A stretch of DNA of 39,232 nucleotides from Candidatus Enterocloster faecavium (GCA_019118585.1 DWYS01000010.1:1-39232), one strand, 5' to 3'. Positions 1 to 7,891 are shown, numbered from the stretch's first letter. Program-made: numbers and translations. Notes: a model not told the origin generated them from the sequence alone.

Positions 1-1469
1 GCTTTGATACGGTCATCTCTCCGGACGTATACCGGGTGCGCTTCGAATTCTGTTTTCATGATCCGAAAGTTTTCTTCGATTTCCCAGCGCTGCCGATTGA
101 TCTTTAAAATCTCACTGACATCCCCTTCCAGATTTGTAATGACAGCATAAAACCCATCATACATCTCTTCTTTCCTGATCTGCTCCATATCCAGATCATA
201 AATGCTTTTTTCGGCAGTCTCGCCTTCGGAAGTAACAGATATCTTTTTCACAAAACGCATGGGATCATTCTGATTTTTTCCTTTGCGTTTTCTGTCAGAG
301 GATGCAATGATCTTTTGCGCCCTTTCAATCTGTCGGGCACGGATCTTTCTCTGATAAGCTTTGTACTTCGGCGAATAGGTGACGATAATGGTCTCATCCA
401 TGCTTCCTGTAACAACAGGAATCTCTTTGTAATAGACGGTATTAAATACTTCTTCGTCGGTTTCATCCAGAGTGCGCAGATCAATAAAAGAGCTGTATCC
501 CAGTTTCCGAAACTGTACGGGATTCAAAGCGATATCCCGATCTTCTTTTTTCATCTTTTTTAAAGAATGGGTAATGACATAGGCACGGTTTACGAGGCTG
601 TTAAAACGGCGATTGGCTGTACTGCCAAGCCCGGCATCGGAACAGAAGATGAATTCACTGCATCCAAAGTCCTGGAGGATTTTGGATTCTAAAGGTTTTA
701 AAGTGGTCTGCTCATTTTGATTCCCAGGGAAAATATCAAAAGCCATGGGGATCCCATCTGCGTCCATAAACAGTCCCATAGTTACAATAGGATTGGGACG
801 ATGTTCTTTGCTTTTTCCATAACGTTTCAGCCCGCTTTCCTCTTCGATTTCAAAGTAGTAATTCGTACAGTCGTAATAGAGGACCCGCTTATTCCGTGGG
901 TGGATATAGTTGGAATTCCGATAAAGCTCGCTTTGGATAAAATCGGATTCTTCCGCAAGGCCAGAAAGAGAGCGGTACATATCCTGGAGGCTGTATTTAG
1001 GAGGTTCCAGCAAGGTCTGGCAATACTCGTAGCTCCCCAGCTTACTGCAGGGAGAGAGGATCCGGGCGTAGACCAGATCTGTAAGGATTGCGTTCAGATC
1101 GTATTTAAACTTGTGCCGGCTTTTGATCGCCCGGCAGATCTTATCTATACGAAGCTGTGAGCAAAGGCATTGAAGAAAAAGATAGCCAATATGAAAGGAA
1201 CGCATTTCATTCATAGCAATACGGGCTCCCTGTGAAAAATCGACTGTGACTTTTCCGTTATGCTGGTTGTAGAGTTCCGTTTCTTTTCTGGCTTCTTCTC
1301 TTGCCCATTCCATCAATTTTTCCTGATCACCGGAGAATTGTTCGAGAAGATCATTGAGTTTTCCCAGCTTTTTGTAGATACGGGATGAAGTTTTGCCGTT
1401 TTCTTTACGGTAGGACTGATAGATATATACATCTTTGTTGTTTGCGCTGCCAGTAATATTTATATACAT
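1..1469 (-). CDS. IS1634-family DDE transposase (C-terminus outside window)
   Basis: This is the transposase of the left-edge insertion sequence, predicted to cut and rejoin the element ends. It starts at ATG 1469-1467 behind a GAAAAGGAG ribosome binding site; 489 codons are inside the window and the frame is still open at base 1. I translated it through and found no stop. The DDE triad is visible: Asp200 (LYYDCTN), Asp278 (FCSDAGLG) and Glu465 in a Y(2)R(3)E(6)K-type signature (R461, E465, K472, in RQRWEIEENFRIMK). The opening MYINITGS and a following Y-R-K-x-N-G-K/KKLGKL stretch match how IS1634 transposases begin. Family members are usually about 550-600 residues, so roughly 60-110 residues should lie outside. 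Plus-strand frames across this region are shadows of it. Confidence 0.88.
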   Translation of the reverse strand, partial: MYINITGSANNKDVYIYQSYRKENGKTSSRIYKKLGKLNDLLEQFSGDQEKLMEWAREEARKETELYNQHNGKVTVDFSQGARIAMNEMRSFHIGYLFLQCLCSQLRIDKICRAIKSRHKFKYDLNAILTDLVYARILSPCSKLGSYEYCQTLLEPPKYSLQDMYRSLSGLAEESDFIQSELYRNSNYIHPRNKRVLYYDCTNYYFEIEEESGLKRYGKSKEHRPNPIVTMGLFMDADGIPMAFDIFPGNQNEQTTLKPLESKILQDFGCSEFIFCSDAGLGSTANRRFNSLVNRAYVITHSLKKMKKEDRDIALNPVQFRKLGYSSFIDLRTLDETDEEVFNTVYYKEIPVVTGSMDETIIVTYSPKYKAYQRKIRARQIERAQKIIASSDRKRKGKNQNDPMRFVKKISVTSEGETAEKSIYDLDMEQIRKEEMYDGFYAVITNLEGDVSEILKINRQRWEIEENFRIMKTEFEAHPVYVRRDDRIK

Positions 1470-1488
1470 AAAAACTCCTTTTCTTTTT

Positions 1489-1497
1489 ATTATACCA
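1489..1497 (-). promoter_or_regulatory. Extended -10 element for the transposase
   Basis: On the minus strand TGGTATAAT forms an extended -10 box, 20 bases upstream of the transposase start codon. No good -35 box sits at the expected distance, consistent with a weak, extended -10 dependent promoter. Confidence 0.35.
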
Positions 1498-1540
1498 CAA
1501 CTAGCACAAACAAGCACTATTAAATTCAAAAAATTTGACA

Positions 1541-1563
1541 AAAAAAGAGAGCCAAAATGGCTC
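1541..1563 (-). terminator. Intrinsic terminator at the IS inner end, reading into the element
   Basis: GAGCCA and TGGCTC (1549-1554 and 1558-1563) form a six-pair stem with a three-base loop. On the minus strand this is followed by TCTTTTTTT, a terminator pointing into the element. Such ends commonly shield transposases from outside transcription. Confidence 0.6.
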
Positions 1564-1668
1564 AACCATGGGGATTAGTTATTATACTATTAATGAAAAA
1601 GTGTCAAAGACCCGAATATGACAAAAGATGAAGAAAATCTGAAAAAGAATTAAAAAAATATAAAAAGG

Positions 1669-1696
1669 TTGACGCAGAAACTGAGCATGATATAAT
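1669..1696 (+). promoter_or_regulatory. Promoter of the NlpC/P60 gene
   Basis: TTGACG (1669-1674) and TATAAT (1691-1696) are separated by 16 bases. They lie about 70 bases upstream of the start codon of the secreted hydrolase at 1767. Confidence 0.7.
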
Positions 1697-1766
1697 AATC
1701 CTGTAACGAATGTAATAATTATGTAATAAATCAGGACGAACTACATATCTTTAGGAGAAATGGACC

Positions 1767-2489
1767 ATGATCAAAAAACTGAACCTTATGATGAAGCTTG
1801 GAGCTTTCTGCCTGACTGTGGGGAGTGTATCTCCTGTAACAGCGCTGGCAGCCATCGGCCCCGGTTTCACCGCAGGAACTTATGTGGCCACCGTTACAGC
1901 AGACAGCGTCAACATTAACAAGAGCCAGGACAGTGAAGAGGTGCTGCTGACAGCGGAGGCAGGGGATGAGTATGAGGTTCTGGAGGATCTTGGAAACGGC
2001 TGGGTGAGAGTGCAGGTAATGGATACAGAGGGATACCTTCCCGTATCAGAAAATGCAGAAATCAGCCAGGTAGATGAGGATGAGATGGAGGCCATTCAAA
2101 ATGAGGCCCTCACTTCCTCTATGAGTTACAAACGCCAGCAGCTGGTTGATTATGCGCTGCAGTTTTTAGGAGGTTCCTACCGTTATGGAGGTTCGGACCC
2201 CAATACAGGGGTGGACTGTTCCGGGTTTATCCGCTATATTATGCAGAATGGAGCTGGAGTTTCTATGAACCGTTCTTCCGGCTCCCAGGCACAGCAGGGA
2301 AGTGCCATCAGTGCGGATGAGATGCAGCCGGGAGATTTGATCTTTTACGGAAGCGGCAGCAGAATTAACCATGTGGGCATGTACATAGGAAATGGACAGA
2401 TTGTCCACGCTTCCACAGAAGCGACGGGAATTAAGCTTTCTCCCTGGAATTACCGGACTCCCGTCAAGATTACAAATGTGCTAGGATAG
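1767..2489 (+). CDS. Secreted SH3 and NlpC/P60 cell-wall hydrolase
   Basis: Predicted peptidoglycan endopeptidase that cuts peptide stems outside the membrane. Residues 1-29 form a signal peptide (Lys-rich start, hydrophobic core, ALAA cleavage region). Residues about 38-95 look like a bacterial SH3 domain that would bind the wall. An acidic linker follows, then an NlpC/P60 domain from about 122 to 240. The catalytic Cys151 is in the DCSGF motif, His202 in NHVGMYIG, and the third polar residue is probably His214. The start ATG follows AGGAG (1753-1757) at 9-base spacing, and a promoter lies at 1669-1696. The gene is monocistronic, with a series of hairpins downstream. Family assignment is firm; the exact bond cut cannot be read from sequence. 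Confidence 0.93.
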   Translation: MIKKLNLMMKLGAFCLTVGSVSPVTALAAIGPGFTAGTYVATVTADSVNINKSQDSEEVLLTAEAGDEYEVLEDLGNGWVRVQVMDTEGYLPVSENAEISQVDEDEMEAIQNEALTSSMSYKRQQLVDYALQFLGGSYRYGGSDPNTGVDCSGFIRYIMQNGAGVSMNRSSGSQAQQGSAISADEMQPGDLIFYGSGSRINHVGMYIGNGQIVHASTEATGIKLSPWNYRTPVKITNVLG

Positions 2490-2511
2490 GATTTTTTGAT
2501 AAAAGGGTAGA

Positions 2512-2555
2512 GAAGCTGCCGCGGTGCTGTTTGTGAGGAGCGCCGCGGCAGCTTC
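2512..2555 (+). terminator. GC-rich stem-loop after the NlpC/P60 gene
   Basis: A 13-base stem, GAAGCTGCCGCGG paired with CCGCGGCAGCTTC, encloses an 18-base loop. There is no T-tract, so it may be an mRNA-stabilising hairpin or poor terminator rather than a classical one. Confidence 0.5.
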
Positions 2556-2598
2556 TGCGTGATGCCAAAATCCAGGATGCCGGGGCTCGCAACAAAGA

Positions 2599-2635
2599 GA
2601 GACAGCCAGAATAGGGGAGCTATTCCGGCTGTCTC
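2599..2635. other. Second stem-loop in the 2490-2805 intergenic region
   Basis: GAGACAGCC (2599-2607) pairs with GGCTGTCTC (2627-2635), and GAATAG with CTATTC continues the stem inside. No T-run follows on the plus strand. The function is unclear; it is one of three consecutive hairpins in this stretch. Confidence 0.45.
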
Positions 2636-2661
2636 AAGGGGAGTATAAATAATTAATAAGG

Positions 2662-2704
2662 ATGAGGAAATGGTCTAAGGGAAACCATCTTTCCTCATTT
2701 TAGT
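2662..2704 (+). terminator. Intrinsic terminator, third hairpin
   Basis: ATGAGGAAA (2662-2670) pairs with TTTCCTCAT (2690-2698), extended inside by TGGT/ACCA, and a T-rich tail TTTAGTT follows. It could work in both directions because the stem is preceded by an A-rich stretch. Confidence 0.6.
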
Positions 2705-2805
2705 TATAATACATTTTTCAGGAAAAAGCAAGCGCCGAATAATTTCGTGGATTTCAGACATACTAAGGATGTAACAAAAATAAGCCATCTTTAGGAGGTA
2801 AGAAA

Positions 2806-2997
2806 ATGTCCAACAAGAACAATTACAGCAATGACATGGAAAATTCCAGAAACTGCAAGGATATGGACCAGAAGAACTGCCACAGAAGCGGCAGCCAGAA
2901 TGCTTCCGGAAACAGTTCCAGGAACTCTTCTCAGAACAGCTCTGGAACGGCCAGGAACAGCTCCAGAAACAACAGCTACGATGACTCCGATTATTAA
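2806..2997 (+). CDS. Small Asn/Ser-rich protein of unknown function
   Basis: A 63-residue protein that I do not recognise. About half its residues are Asn or Ser, the NSS triplet occurs four times in the second half, there are two Cys, and the end is acidic and aromatic (YDDSDY). No hydrophobic segment is present, so it is probably soluble and disordered. It is very likely translated: a full AGGAGG (2793-2798) sits 7 bases before the ATG, and a clean terminator follows at 3015-3050. The gene stands alone between the hairpins after the NlpC/P60 gene and the rhodanese gene. Spore-associated or stress proteins can have such composition, but nothing here proves that. Confidence 0.7.
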   Translation: MSNKNNYSNDMENSRNCKDMDQKNCHRSGSQNASGNSSRNSSQNSSGTARNSSRNNSYDDSDY

Positions 2998-3014
2998 GTT
3001 ATAGCTGCAGGGAT

Positions 3015-3050
3015 AAATCCCGCTCCGGAAACAGCCGGGCGGGATTTTTT
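3015..3050 (+). terminator. Intrinsic terminator of the Asn/Ser-rich gene
   Basis: AAATCCCGC pairs with GCGGGATTT, and the internal CCGG/CCGG pairing extends the stem. It is followed directly by TTT and lies 18 bases after the stop codon. Confidence 0.85.
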
Positions 3051-3129
3051 GCATCCGGGGAGCATGACCATTTCAGAGCTCGTTTCATATATTGGATCAT
3101 AAAGAAGAATTTCTGTGAGGAGATAAGAG

Positions 3130-3447
3130 ATGGGCTTTTCCATAATTACCTGGCGGGAGCTGGACCGGCTGCTGGAAAGCGGAAAACCGGTGGAAGTCAT
3201 TGATCTGAGGGCACCGGAATATTATGAGAGGGAAAGGATTTTGGGAAGCCGCAGTCTTCCTTTTGAAGAGCTGGAGGACCGGTTGGAGGAGGTGCCCAGG
3301 GACCGGCCGGATGTATTCTACTGTGACTGGGGTTCCAAGAGTATGCTGGTCTGCCGGAATTTATCACGGATGGGTTACATCTGTGCCAGCCTGGCCTCCG
3401 GCTTTCGCAATTACAGGGGAAAATTCATTGACAGAACTCCGCGGTAA
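3130..3447 (+). CDS. Single-domain rhodanese-like sulfurtransferase
   Basis: A 105-residue cytoplasmic rhodanese domain of GlpE/PspE size, predicted to carry sulfur as a persulfide on Cys65. Visible features are the N-terminal EVIDLRAPEYY strand-turn (the usual IDVR element), the RILGSRSLPFEEL segment typical after it, and the active-site loop FYCDWGSKS with Cys65 followed by a six-residue loop. The expected GYICASLASGF glycine-rich strand follows near residue 82. A GAGGAG ribosome binding site precedes the ATG. No clear sulfur-metabolism partner lies next to it, so acceptor and pathway are unknown. Confidence 0.85.
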   Translation: MGFSIITWRELDRLLESGKPVEVIDLRAPEYYERERILGSRSLPFEELEDRLEEVPRDRPDVFYCDWGSKSMLVCRNLSRMGYICASLASGFRNYRGKFIDRTPR

Positions 3448-3574
3448 GCTTAGAATAAGAACGTATGCAGCAGGTTCCGGATAGCGGAAAAACCAAGGAA
3501 AACAGGAATGGAGCCCGTTTGTCCCGAACAGCTGAGAATGATAAATAGAACGATGAATGAGGAGACCAGCACCT

Positions 3575-4132
3575 ATGAAATTGATGTTTGCATCCGATAT
3601 ACATGGCTCAGCCTATTACGGGCGGAAAATGGTGGAAATTTATGAAAAGTCCGGCGCTTCCCGCCTGATTCTGCTGGGAGACATTCTGTACCATGGCCCC
3701 AGAAATGATCTGCCGAAGGAATATGCCCCCAAAGAAGTGATCGCTATGCTGAACCCACTGAAAAATCAGATTCTGGCAGTCCGGGGAAACTGCGAAGCGG
3801 AGGTGGATCAGATGGTCCTGGAATTCCCTGTCCTGGCTGACTACGGATTCTTAATGGTGGACGGGGTTTCCATTTACGCTACCCACGGTCATATTTTCCA
3901 TGAGAATCATCTGCCGCCTCTCCAGAGTGGAGATGTCTTGATCCATGGGCATACCCATATTCTGGAAGCAAAGGAAATTCAGACAGAGGACGGGCGCAGA
4001 GTGAAGATTTTAAATCCTGGTTCCGTGTCCATTCCCAAGGGCGGGAATCCCCATACTTATGCTATGCTGGAGGACGGACTGTTTTCCATTCTGGACATGG
4101 AGGGAAATGTAGTCCGTCAGATCCGTTTATAG
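3575..4132 (+). CDS. yfcE: YfcE-type metallophosphodiesterase
   Basis: A 185-residue calcineurin-like phosphodiesterase with the length of E. coli YfcE (184). Metal-binding motifs occur in the usual order: SDIHG (Asp8, His10), LLGDIL, RGNCEAEVD, THGH and HGHTH, ending with NPGSVSIP. YfcE-type enzymes hydrolyse phosphodiester model substrates with manganese; the physiological substrate is unknown. The start at 3575 is preferred because AGGAG (3560-3564) lies 10 bases before it. The longer frame from the ATG at 3557 contains that ribosome binding site and adds only MRRPAP. It leads a close-packed group with the methyltransferase 18 bases downstream. A second member of the family is encoded at 7310-7816. 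Confidence 0.9.
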   Translation: MKLMFASDIHGSAYYGRKMVEIYEKSGASRLILLGDILYHGPRNDLPKEYAPKEVIAMLNPLKNQILAVRGNCEAEVDQMVLEFPVLADYGFLMVDGVSIYATHGHIFHENHLPPLQSGDVLIHGHTHILEAKEIQTEDGRRVKILNPGSVSIPKGGNPHTYAMLEDGLFSILDMEGNVVRQIRL

Positions 4133-4150
4133 AGAGCGAGGACAAGTGGA

Positions 4151-5326
4151 TTGAAACGTACATTTGAATTGATCGCGCCCTGCCATTTCGGACTGGAGGC
4201 AGTGCTGAAGAAAGAAATATTGGACCTGGGATATGAGATTTCCTCTGTGGAGGACGGCCGGGTTACCTTCGTAGGCGATGATGAGGCCATTTGCCGCGCT
4301 AATGTATTTCTGCGCACAGCGGAGCGGGTCCTCTTAAAAGCCGGGAGCTTTGAGGCGAGGACCTTCGAGGAGCTGTTTCAGGGGACAAAAAAGATTCCGT
4401 GGGAGGATTTGATCCCGCAAGATGGAAAATTCTGGGTGGCCAAAGCATCTTCTATCAAGAGCAAGCTGTTCAGTCCCTCGGATATCCAATCCATTATGAA
4501 AAAGGCTATGGTGGAACGGATGAGAGAACATTATGGAATCTCCTGGTTTCCGGAGACAGGACCCTCTTATCCGCTACGGGTATTTCTTTACAAGGATGTG
4601 GTGACCATCGGCATTGATACCAGCGGAGAATCTCTTCACAAAAGAGGATACCGTACCTACACCAGCAAGGCGCCTATTACCGAAACCCTGGCGGCAGCTC
4701 TGATTCTTCTGACGCCATGGAACAAGGAGCGGATCCTGGTGGACCCCTTCTGCGGCAGCGGGACCTTTCCCATTGAGGCGGCTATGATGGCGGCCAATAT
4801 GGCTCCTGGCATGAACCGCAGTTTTCTGGCGGAGGAGTGGAAGAATCTGATTCCGCGCAGATGCTGGTATGAGGCGGCAGACGAAGCGGCAGAGATGGTC
4901 AATCCGGATGTTAAGACGGACATCCAGGGATATGATATCGATGGGGATATTATCAAGGCGGCCAGGGCCAATGCCAGACAGGCAGGGGTAGACCATCTGA
5001 TCCACTTTCAGCAGAGGCCGGTCAGCGAACTGAGCCATCCTAAAAAATATGGTTTTATTATTTCCAATCCCCCCTATGGAGAGCGTTTGGAGGAAAAGGC
5101 CAGTCTTCCGCAGCTGTACCGGGAAATCGGAGAGCGGTTTGCAGCTCTGGACTCCTGGTCCATGTATCTGATTACCTCCTATGAGGAGGCACAGCGCTAT
5201 ATTGGACGGAAGGCGGATAAAAACCGTAAAATCTATAATGGTATGCTGAAAACTTACTTCTACCAGTTTATGGGCCCCAGGCCGCCAAAAAGAAATCAGG
5301 AGAACCGAGAACTTGAAGAAAGGTAA
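4151..5326 (+). CDS. THUMP-domain rRNA guanine-N2 methyltransferase, RlmL/YpsC-like
   Basis: Predicted S-adenosylmethionine-dependent methyltransferase acting on a guanine of 23S rRNA (COG0116 group; Bacillus YpsC is similar in size). The N-terminus (FELIAPCHFGLEAVLKKEI) and residues about 50-160 form a ferredoxin-like plus THUMP RNA-binding region. Residues about 165-385 form the Rossmann methyltransferase domain, with motif I around Asp198 (DPFCGSGTFPIEAA) and the base-flipping NPPY at 306-309. The start is TTG at 4151, the only start fitting the family N-terminus, with AGGA upstream. The end overlaps the next gene by 14 bases, so the two are probably co-translated. The exact base modified is inferred from family, not sequence. 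Confidence 0.9.
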   Translation: MKRTFELIAPCHFGLEAVLKKEILDLGYEISSVEDGRVTFVGDDEAICRANVFLRTAERVLLKAGSFEARTFEELFQGTKKIPWEDLIPQDGKFWVAKASSIKSKLFSPSDIQSIMKKAMVERMREHYGISWFPETGPSYPLRVFLYKDVVTIGIDTSGESLHKRGYRTYTSKAPITETLAAALILLTPWNKERILVDPFCGSGTFPIEAAMMAANMAPGMNRSFLAEEWKNLIPRRCWYEAADEAAEMVNPDVKTDIQGYDIDGDIIKAARANARQAGVDHLIHFQQRPVSELSHPKKYGFIISNPPYGERLEEKASLPQLYREIGERFAALDSWSMYLITSYEEAQRYIGRKADKNRKIYNGMLKTYFYQFMGPRPPKRNQENRELEER

Positions 5327-6680
5327 AAGGCGGGGAAATGCACTTTTGCCGGGAGTGGTTCTGGTACTGTGCCTGACGGCGGCAGGCTGCGGCAGCAGCC
5401 GTCAGACGGGGGAAGGAGAGTCCACGGGGCCTGGACAGGTGCAGGAAGAAATGCCCGGTCAGGAGGTAATGCCCAGGTTTTTTGGGTGGGAGGAGACTGC
5501 GCTTCCTGAGTTTTATGACGGCCGTCAGGAGGGCCGGGTTCCTCCGGTAAGGGACCAGGGAAATCTGGGTACCTGCTGGGCGTTTGCTTCTCTGACTGCA
5601 TTGGAGGCGGCGCTCATGCCTCAGGAGCAGCTGGAATTTTCTGTGGACCATATGACGCTTCACAACAGCTTTTCACTTCCTCAGGATGCGGGAGGAGAAT
5701 ATAGTATGTCCATGGCCTATCTGCTGGCATGGCAGGGACCGGTGCTGGAAGAACAGGATCCTTATGGAGACGGCATTTCTCCCGATGGTCTTTCTCCCTG
5801 CAAACATGTGCAGGAAATCCAGATTCTGCCCAGGAAGGACTATGAGGCCGTCAAACGGGCGGTTTATCTGGCAGGAGGAGTCCAGAGTTCTCTGTACACC
5901 GATATGACAGAAACCCAAAGGGATTCCAGATATTATAGTGAAGCTTTTAATTCCTACTGCTATGAGGGTCAGGAAAAGCCGAACCACGATTCTGTGATCA
6001 TTGGCTGGGATGACCATTTTCCCAGAGAGAATTTCAATGTGGAGCCTGAAGGAGACGGTGCGTTTCTCTGTACCAACAGCTGGGGAGCAGGATTTGGAGA
6101 TGAAGGGGTCTTCTATGTGTCCTACTACGATCCCAATATTGGTGCAAGCGGCATTGTTTATACAGGGGTGGAGCCGGCAGATAACTATGACCGGCTTTGC
6201 CAGGCGGACTTATGCGGCTGGATGGGGCAGATCGGCTACGGGGAAGAGACGGCCTGGTTTGCCAATGCCTATGAGACTAAAGGTCAGGAACGCCTGTTGG
6301 CTGCCGGATTTTATGCCACCAGAGAGCAGACCTCCTATGAACTTTATGTGGCAAGACATCTGGAGAGGGAGGGAACTGCAGCGTTGTCCTCCCCTGTCTA
6401 TGCTGGCTGCGGGAAAATGGAATATGAAGGTTTTTACACGGTTCCGCTGGATTTCGGGGTGGACTTGGATGCAGGTGAAAAATTTGCTATAATGGTAAAG
6501 ATCACGACACCAGGAGCCGTTCACCCGGCGGCGATTGAGTACGATGGGGGAAATGGGATAGCTCAGGTGGATTTAACCGATGGGGAAGGATATCTGAGCA
6601 GCGATGGCGTAAACTGGGAGCGGGTGGAGGATACGATGAACTGTAATCTCTGTCTGAAGGCGTATCTGGACCATAGATAG
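5313..6680 (+). CDS. Lipoprotein papain-like (C1A) protease with lectin-like domain
   Basis: A 455-residue predicted surface-anchored cysteine protease. The signal sequence ends in lipobox LTAAGC, so Cys26 should be lipidated. Residues about 60-275 are a C1A peptidase: oxyanion Gln82 and nucleophile Cys88 in DQGNLGTCWAFA, His225 in NHDSVIIGWDD, and Asn255 in CTNSWGAGFGDEG. Residues about 285-455 resemble the lectin-like domain that follows C1 domains in clostridial surface proteases such as Cwp84 of Clostridioides difficile. No classical propeptide is visible, only about 40 residues between the lipobox and the catalytic domain. The TTG start at 5313 has AGGAG 10 bases upstream and overlaps the methyltransferase end. 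The substrate is unknown. Confidence 0.9.
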   Translation: MKKGKRRGNALLPGVVLVLCLTAAGCGSSRQTGEGESTGPGQVQEEMPGQEVMPRFFGWEETALPEFYDGRQEGRVPPVRDQGNLGTCWAFASLTALEAALMPQEQLEFSVDHMTLHNSFSLPQDAGGEYSMSMAYLLAWQGPVLEEQDPYGDGISPDGLSPCKHVQEIQILPRKDYEAVKRAVYLAGGVQSSLYTDMTETQRDSRYYSEAFNSYCYEGQEKPNHDSVIIGWDDHFPRENFNVEPEGDGAFLCTNSWGAGFGDEGVFYVSYYDPNIGASGIVYTGVEPADNYDRLCQADLCGWMGQIGYGEETAWFANAYETKGQERLLAAGFYATREQTSYELYVARHLEREGTAALSSPVYAGCGKMEYEGFYTVPLDFGVDLDAGEKFAIMVKITTPGAVHPAAIEYDGGNGIAQVDLTDGEGYLSSDGVNWERVEDTMNCNLCLKAYLDHR

Positions 6681-6701
6681 AACATATGAGGATGGGAAAA
6701 G

Positions 6702-7313
6702 ATGGAACACAGAATTATTTTTGCTACGGGCAATGAAGGAAAGATGCGGGAAATCCGGGAGATCCTGAAAGAACTTGGAGTACCGGTCCTGTCCATGAAG
6801 GAAGCAGGCGTTTCTCTGGATATTGAGGAAAATGGTTCTACCTTTGAGGAAAACGCCATGATCAAAGCCAGAGCGGTGTGGAACCGGACCGGCGGCATTG
6901 TGCTGGCAGACGATTCCGGACTGGTGGTAGATGCTCTGAATGGGGAGCCTGGGGTTCATTCCGCCCGTTATATGGGGGAGGAGACCTCCTACGAGATCAA
7001 GAACCGCCAGATTATCCGCAGACTGGAAGGCGCAGAGGGAAGAGACAGAAGCGCCCGGTTTGTCTGTGTGATTGCGGCAGTGCTTCCCGATGGGACAGAA
7101 CGAAAGACCGAGGGGACCATGGAGGGTGTGATTGCCATGGAACCAGCGGGAGAGGGAGGCTTTGGCTATGATCCCATTCTCTATCTGCCGGAATACGGTA
7201 AGACAGGCGCGGAGCTGACCATGGAGGAAAAGAACGCCATCAGCCACCGGGGAAAGGCACTGCGGGCAATGAAGGGGGAACTGGCCAAATGGCTGGGAAA
7301 GGATGAGCAATGA
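6702..7313 (+). CDS. rdgB: XTP/dITP diphosphatase (HAM1/RdgB)
   Basis: Cleans the nucleotide pool by hydrolysing ITP, dITP and XTP to monophosphates, preventing mutagenic incorporation. The 203-residue length is normal. Motifs in order: FATGNEGKMREI at the N-terminus (substrate loop), ADDSGLVVDALNGEPGVHSARY (metal-binding Asp and Ser), GFGYDPIL, and SHRGKAL near the C-terminus. The ribosome binding site is GAGGATGG. Its stop overlaps the next start by four bases (ATGA), matching the conserved pairing of rdgB with a YfcE-like phosphodiesterase in Firmicutes (Bacillus ysnA-ysnB). Confidence 0.96.
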   Translation: MEHRIIFATGNEGKMREIREILKELGVPVLSMKEAGVSLDIEENGSTFEENAMIKARAVWNRTGGIVLADDSGLVVDALNGEPGVHSARYMGEETSYEIKNRQIIRRLEGAEGRDRSARFVCVIAAVLPDGTERKTEGTMEGVIAMEPAGEGGFGYDPILYLPEYGKTGAELTMEEKNAISHRGKALRAMKGELAKWLGKDEQ

Positions 7314-7816
7314 ATATTTTAATTGTCAGTGACACACATCGGAAAAATGAAAATTTAAAAAAGATACTGGAGCGCAGCGGACCGCTGGATATGTTGATCC
7401 ATTTGGGAGACGGAGAGGGAAGCGATGGGCTGATTGCTTCCTGGGTAAATCCGGGCTGCCGCACGGAGTTTGTGCTGGGAAATAATGATTTTTTTTCCAA
7501 TCTGGATCGGGAAAAGGATATTATGATTGGCAATTACCGGGTTCTTTTAACGCACGGACATTATTACAGTGTTTCCCTGGGGCCGGAGCGGCTGATCAAG
7601 GAGGCCAGGGCGGCCGGGTTTGATATTGCCATGTTTGGACACACCCACCGGCCTTTTTTGGAGGTTAACCGGAAAGCAGGGGAAAAAGACCTGATTGTGC
7701 TGAATCCCGGCAGTCTCTCATATCCGCGCCAGGAAGGGCATAAACCTTCTTACATACGGATGGAGCTGGACCAGGAGGGAAAGGCCCATTTTGCGCTCAA
7801 TTATCTGGACAGCTGA
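7310..7816 (+). CDS. YfcE/YsnB-like metallophosphoesterase
   Basis: A 168-residue metallophosphoesterase of the YfcE/MJ0936 family. Metal-binding motifs are VSDTHRKN (Asp8, His10), HLGDGEG, GNND, THGHYY and FGHTHRP, then LNPGSLSYPR. The start overlaps the rdgB stop by four bases, implying translational coupling. The Bacillus counterpart ysnB also follows the RdgB gene, so a linked nucleotide-related role is possible but unproven. It is a distant paralogue of the product at 3575-4132. The tRNA operon begins about 160 bases downstream with its own promoter. Confidence 0.9.
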   Translation: MNILIVSDTHRKNENLKKILERSGPLDMLIHLGDGEGSDGLIASWVNPGCRTEFVLGNNDFFSNLDREKDIMIGNYRVLLTHGHYYSVSLGPERLIKEARAAGFDIAMFGHTHRPFLEVNRKAGEKDLIVLNPGSLSYPRQEGHKPSYIRMELDQEGKAHFALNYLDS

Positions 7817-7891
7817 ATCCGGAACAGCACAGCCGCGGAAGAGAGTGAAAACTGGCCCTTTGGAAAAATATAAAAAAACGAAAAAATATTG

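Larger units (their letters stand above)
1..1563 (-). mobile_element. IS1634-type insertion sequence, left part outside window
   Basis: This is an insertion sequence whose transposase reads leftward and runs off the window edge. The inner boundary is set at a 15-base perfect hairpin (1549-1563) lying just upstream of the transposase promoter region. The terminal inverted repeat and target duplication could not be identified because the other end is outside the window, so the true end may be some tens of bases further right. The transposase frame has no stop or frameshift over 489 codons, so the copy looks recent and possibly active. Confidence 0.65.
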
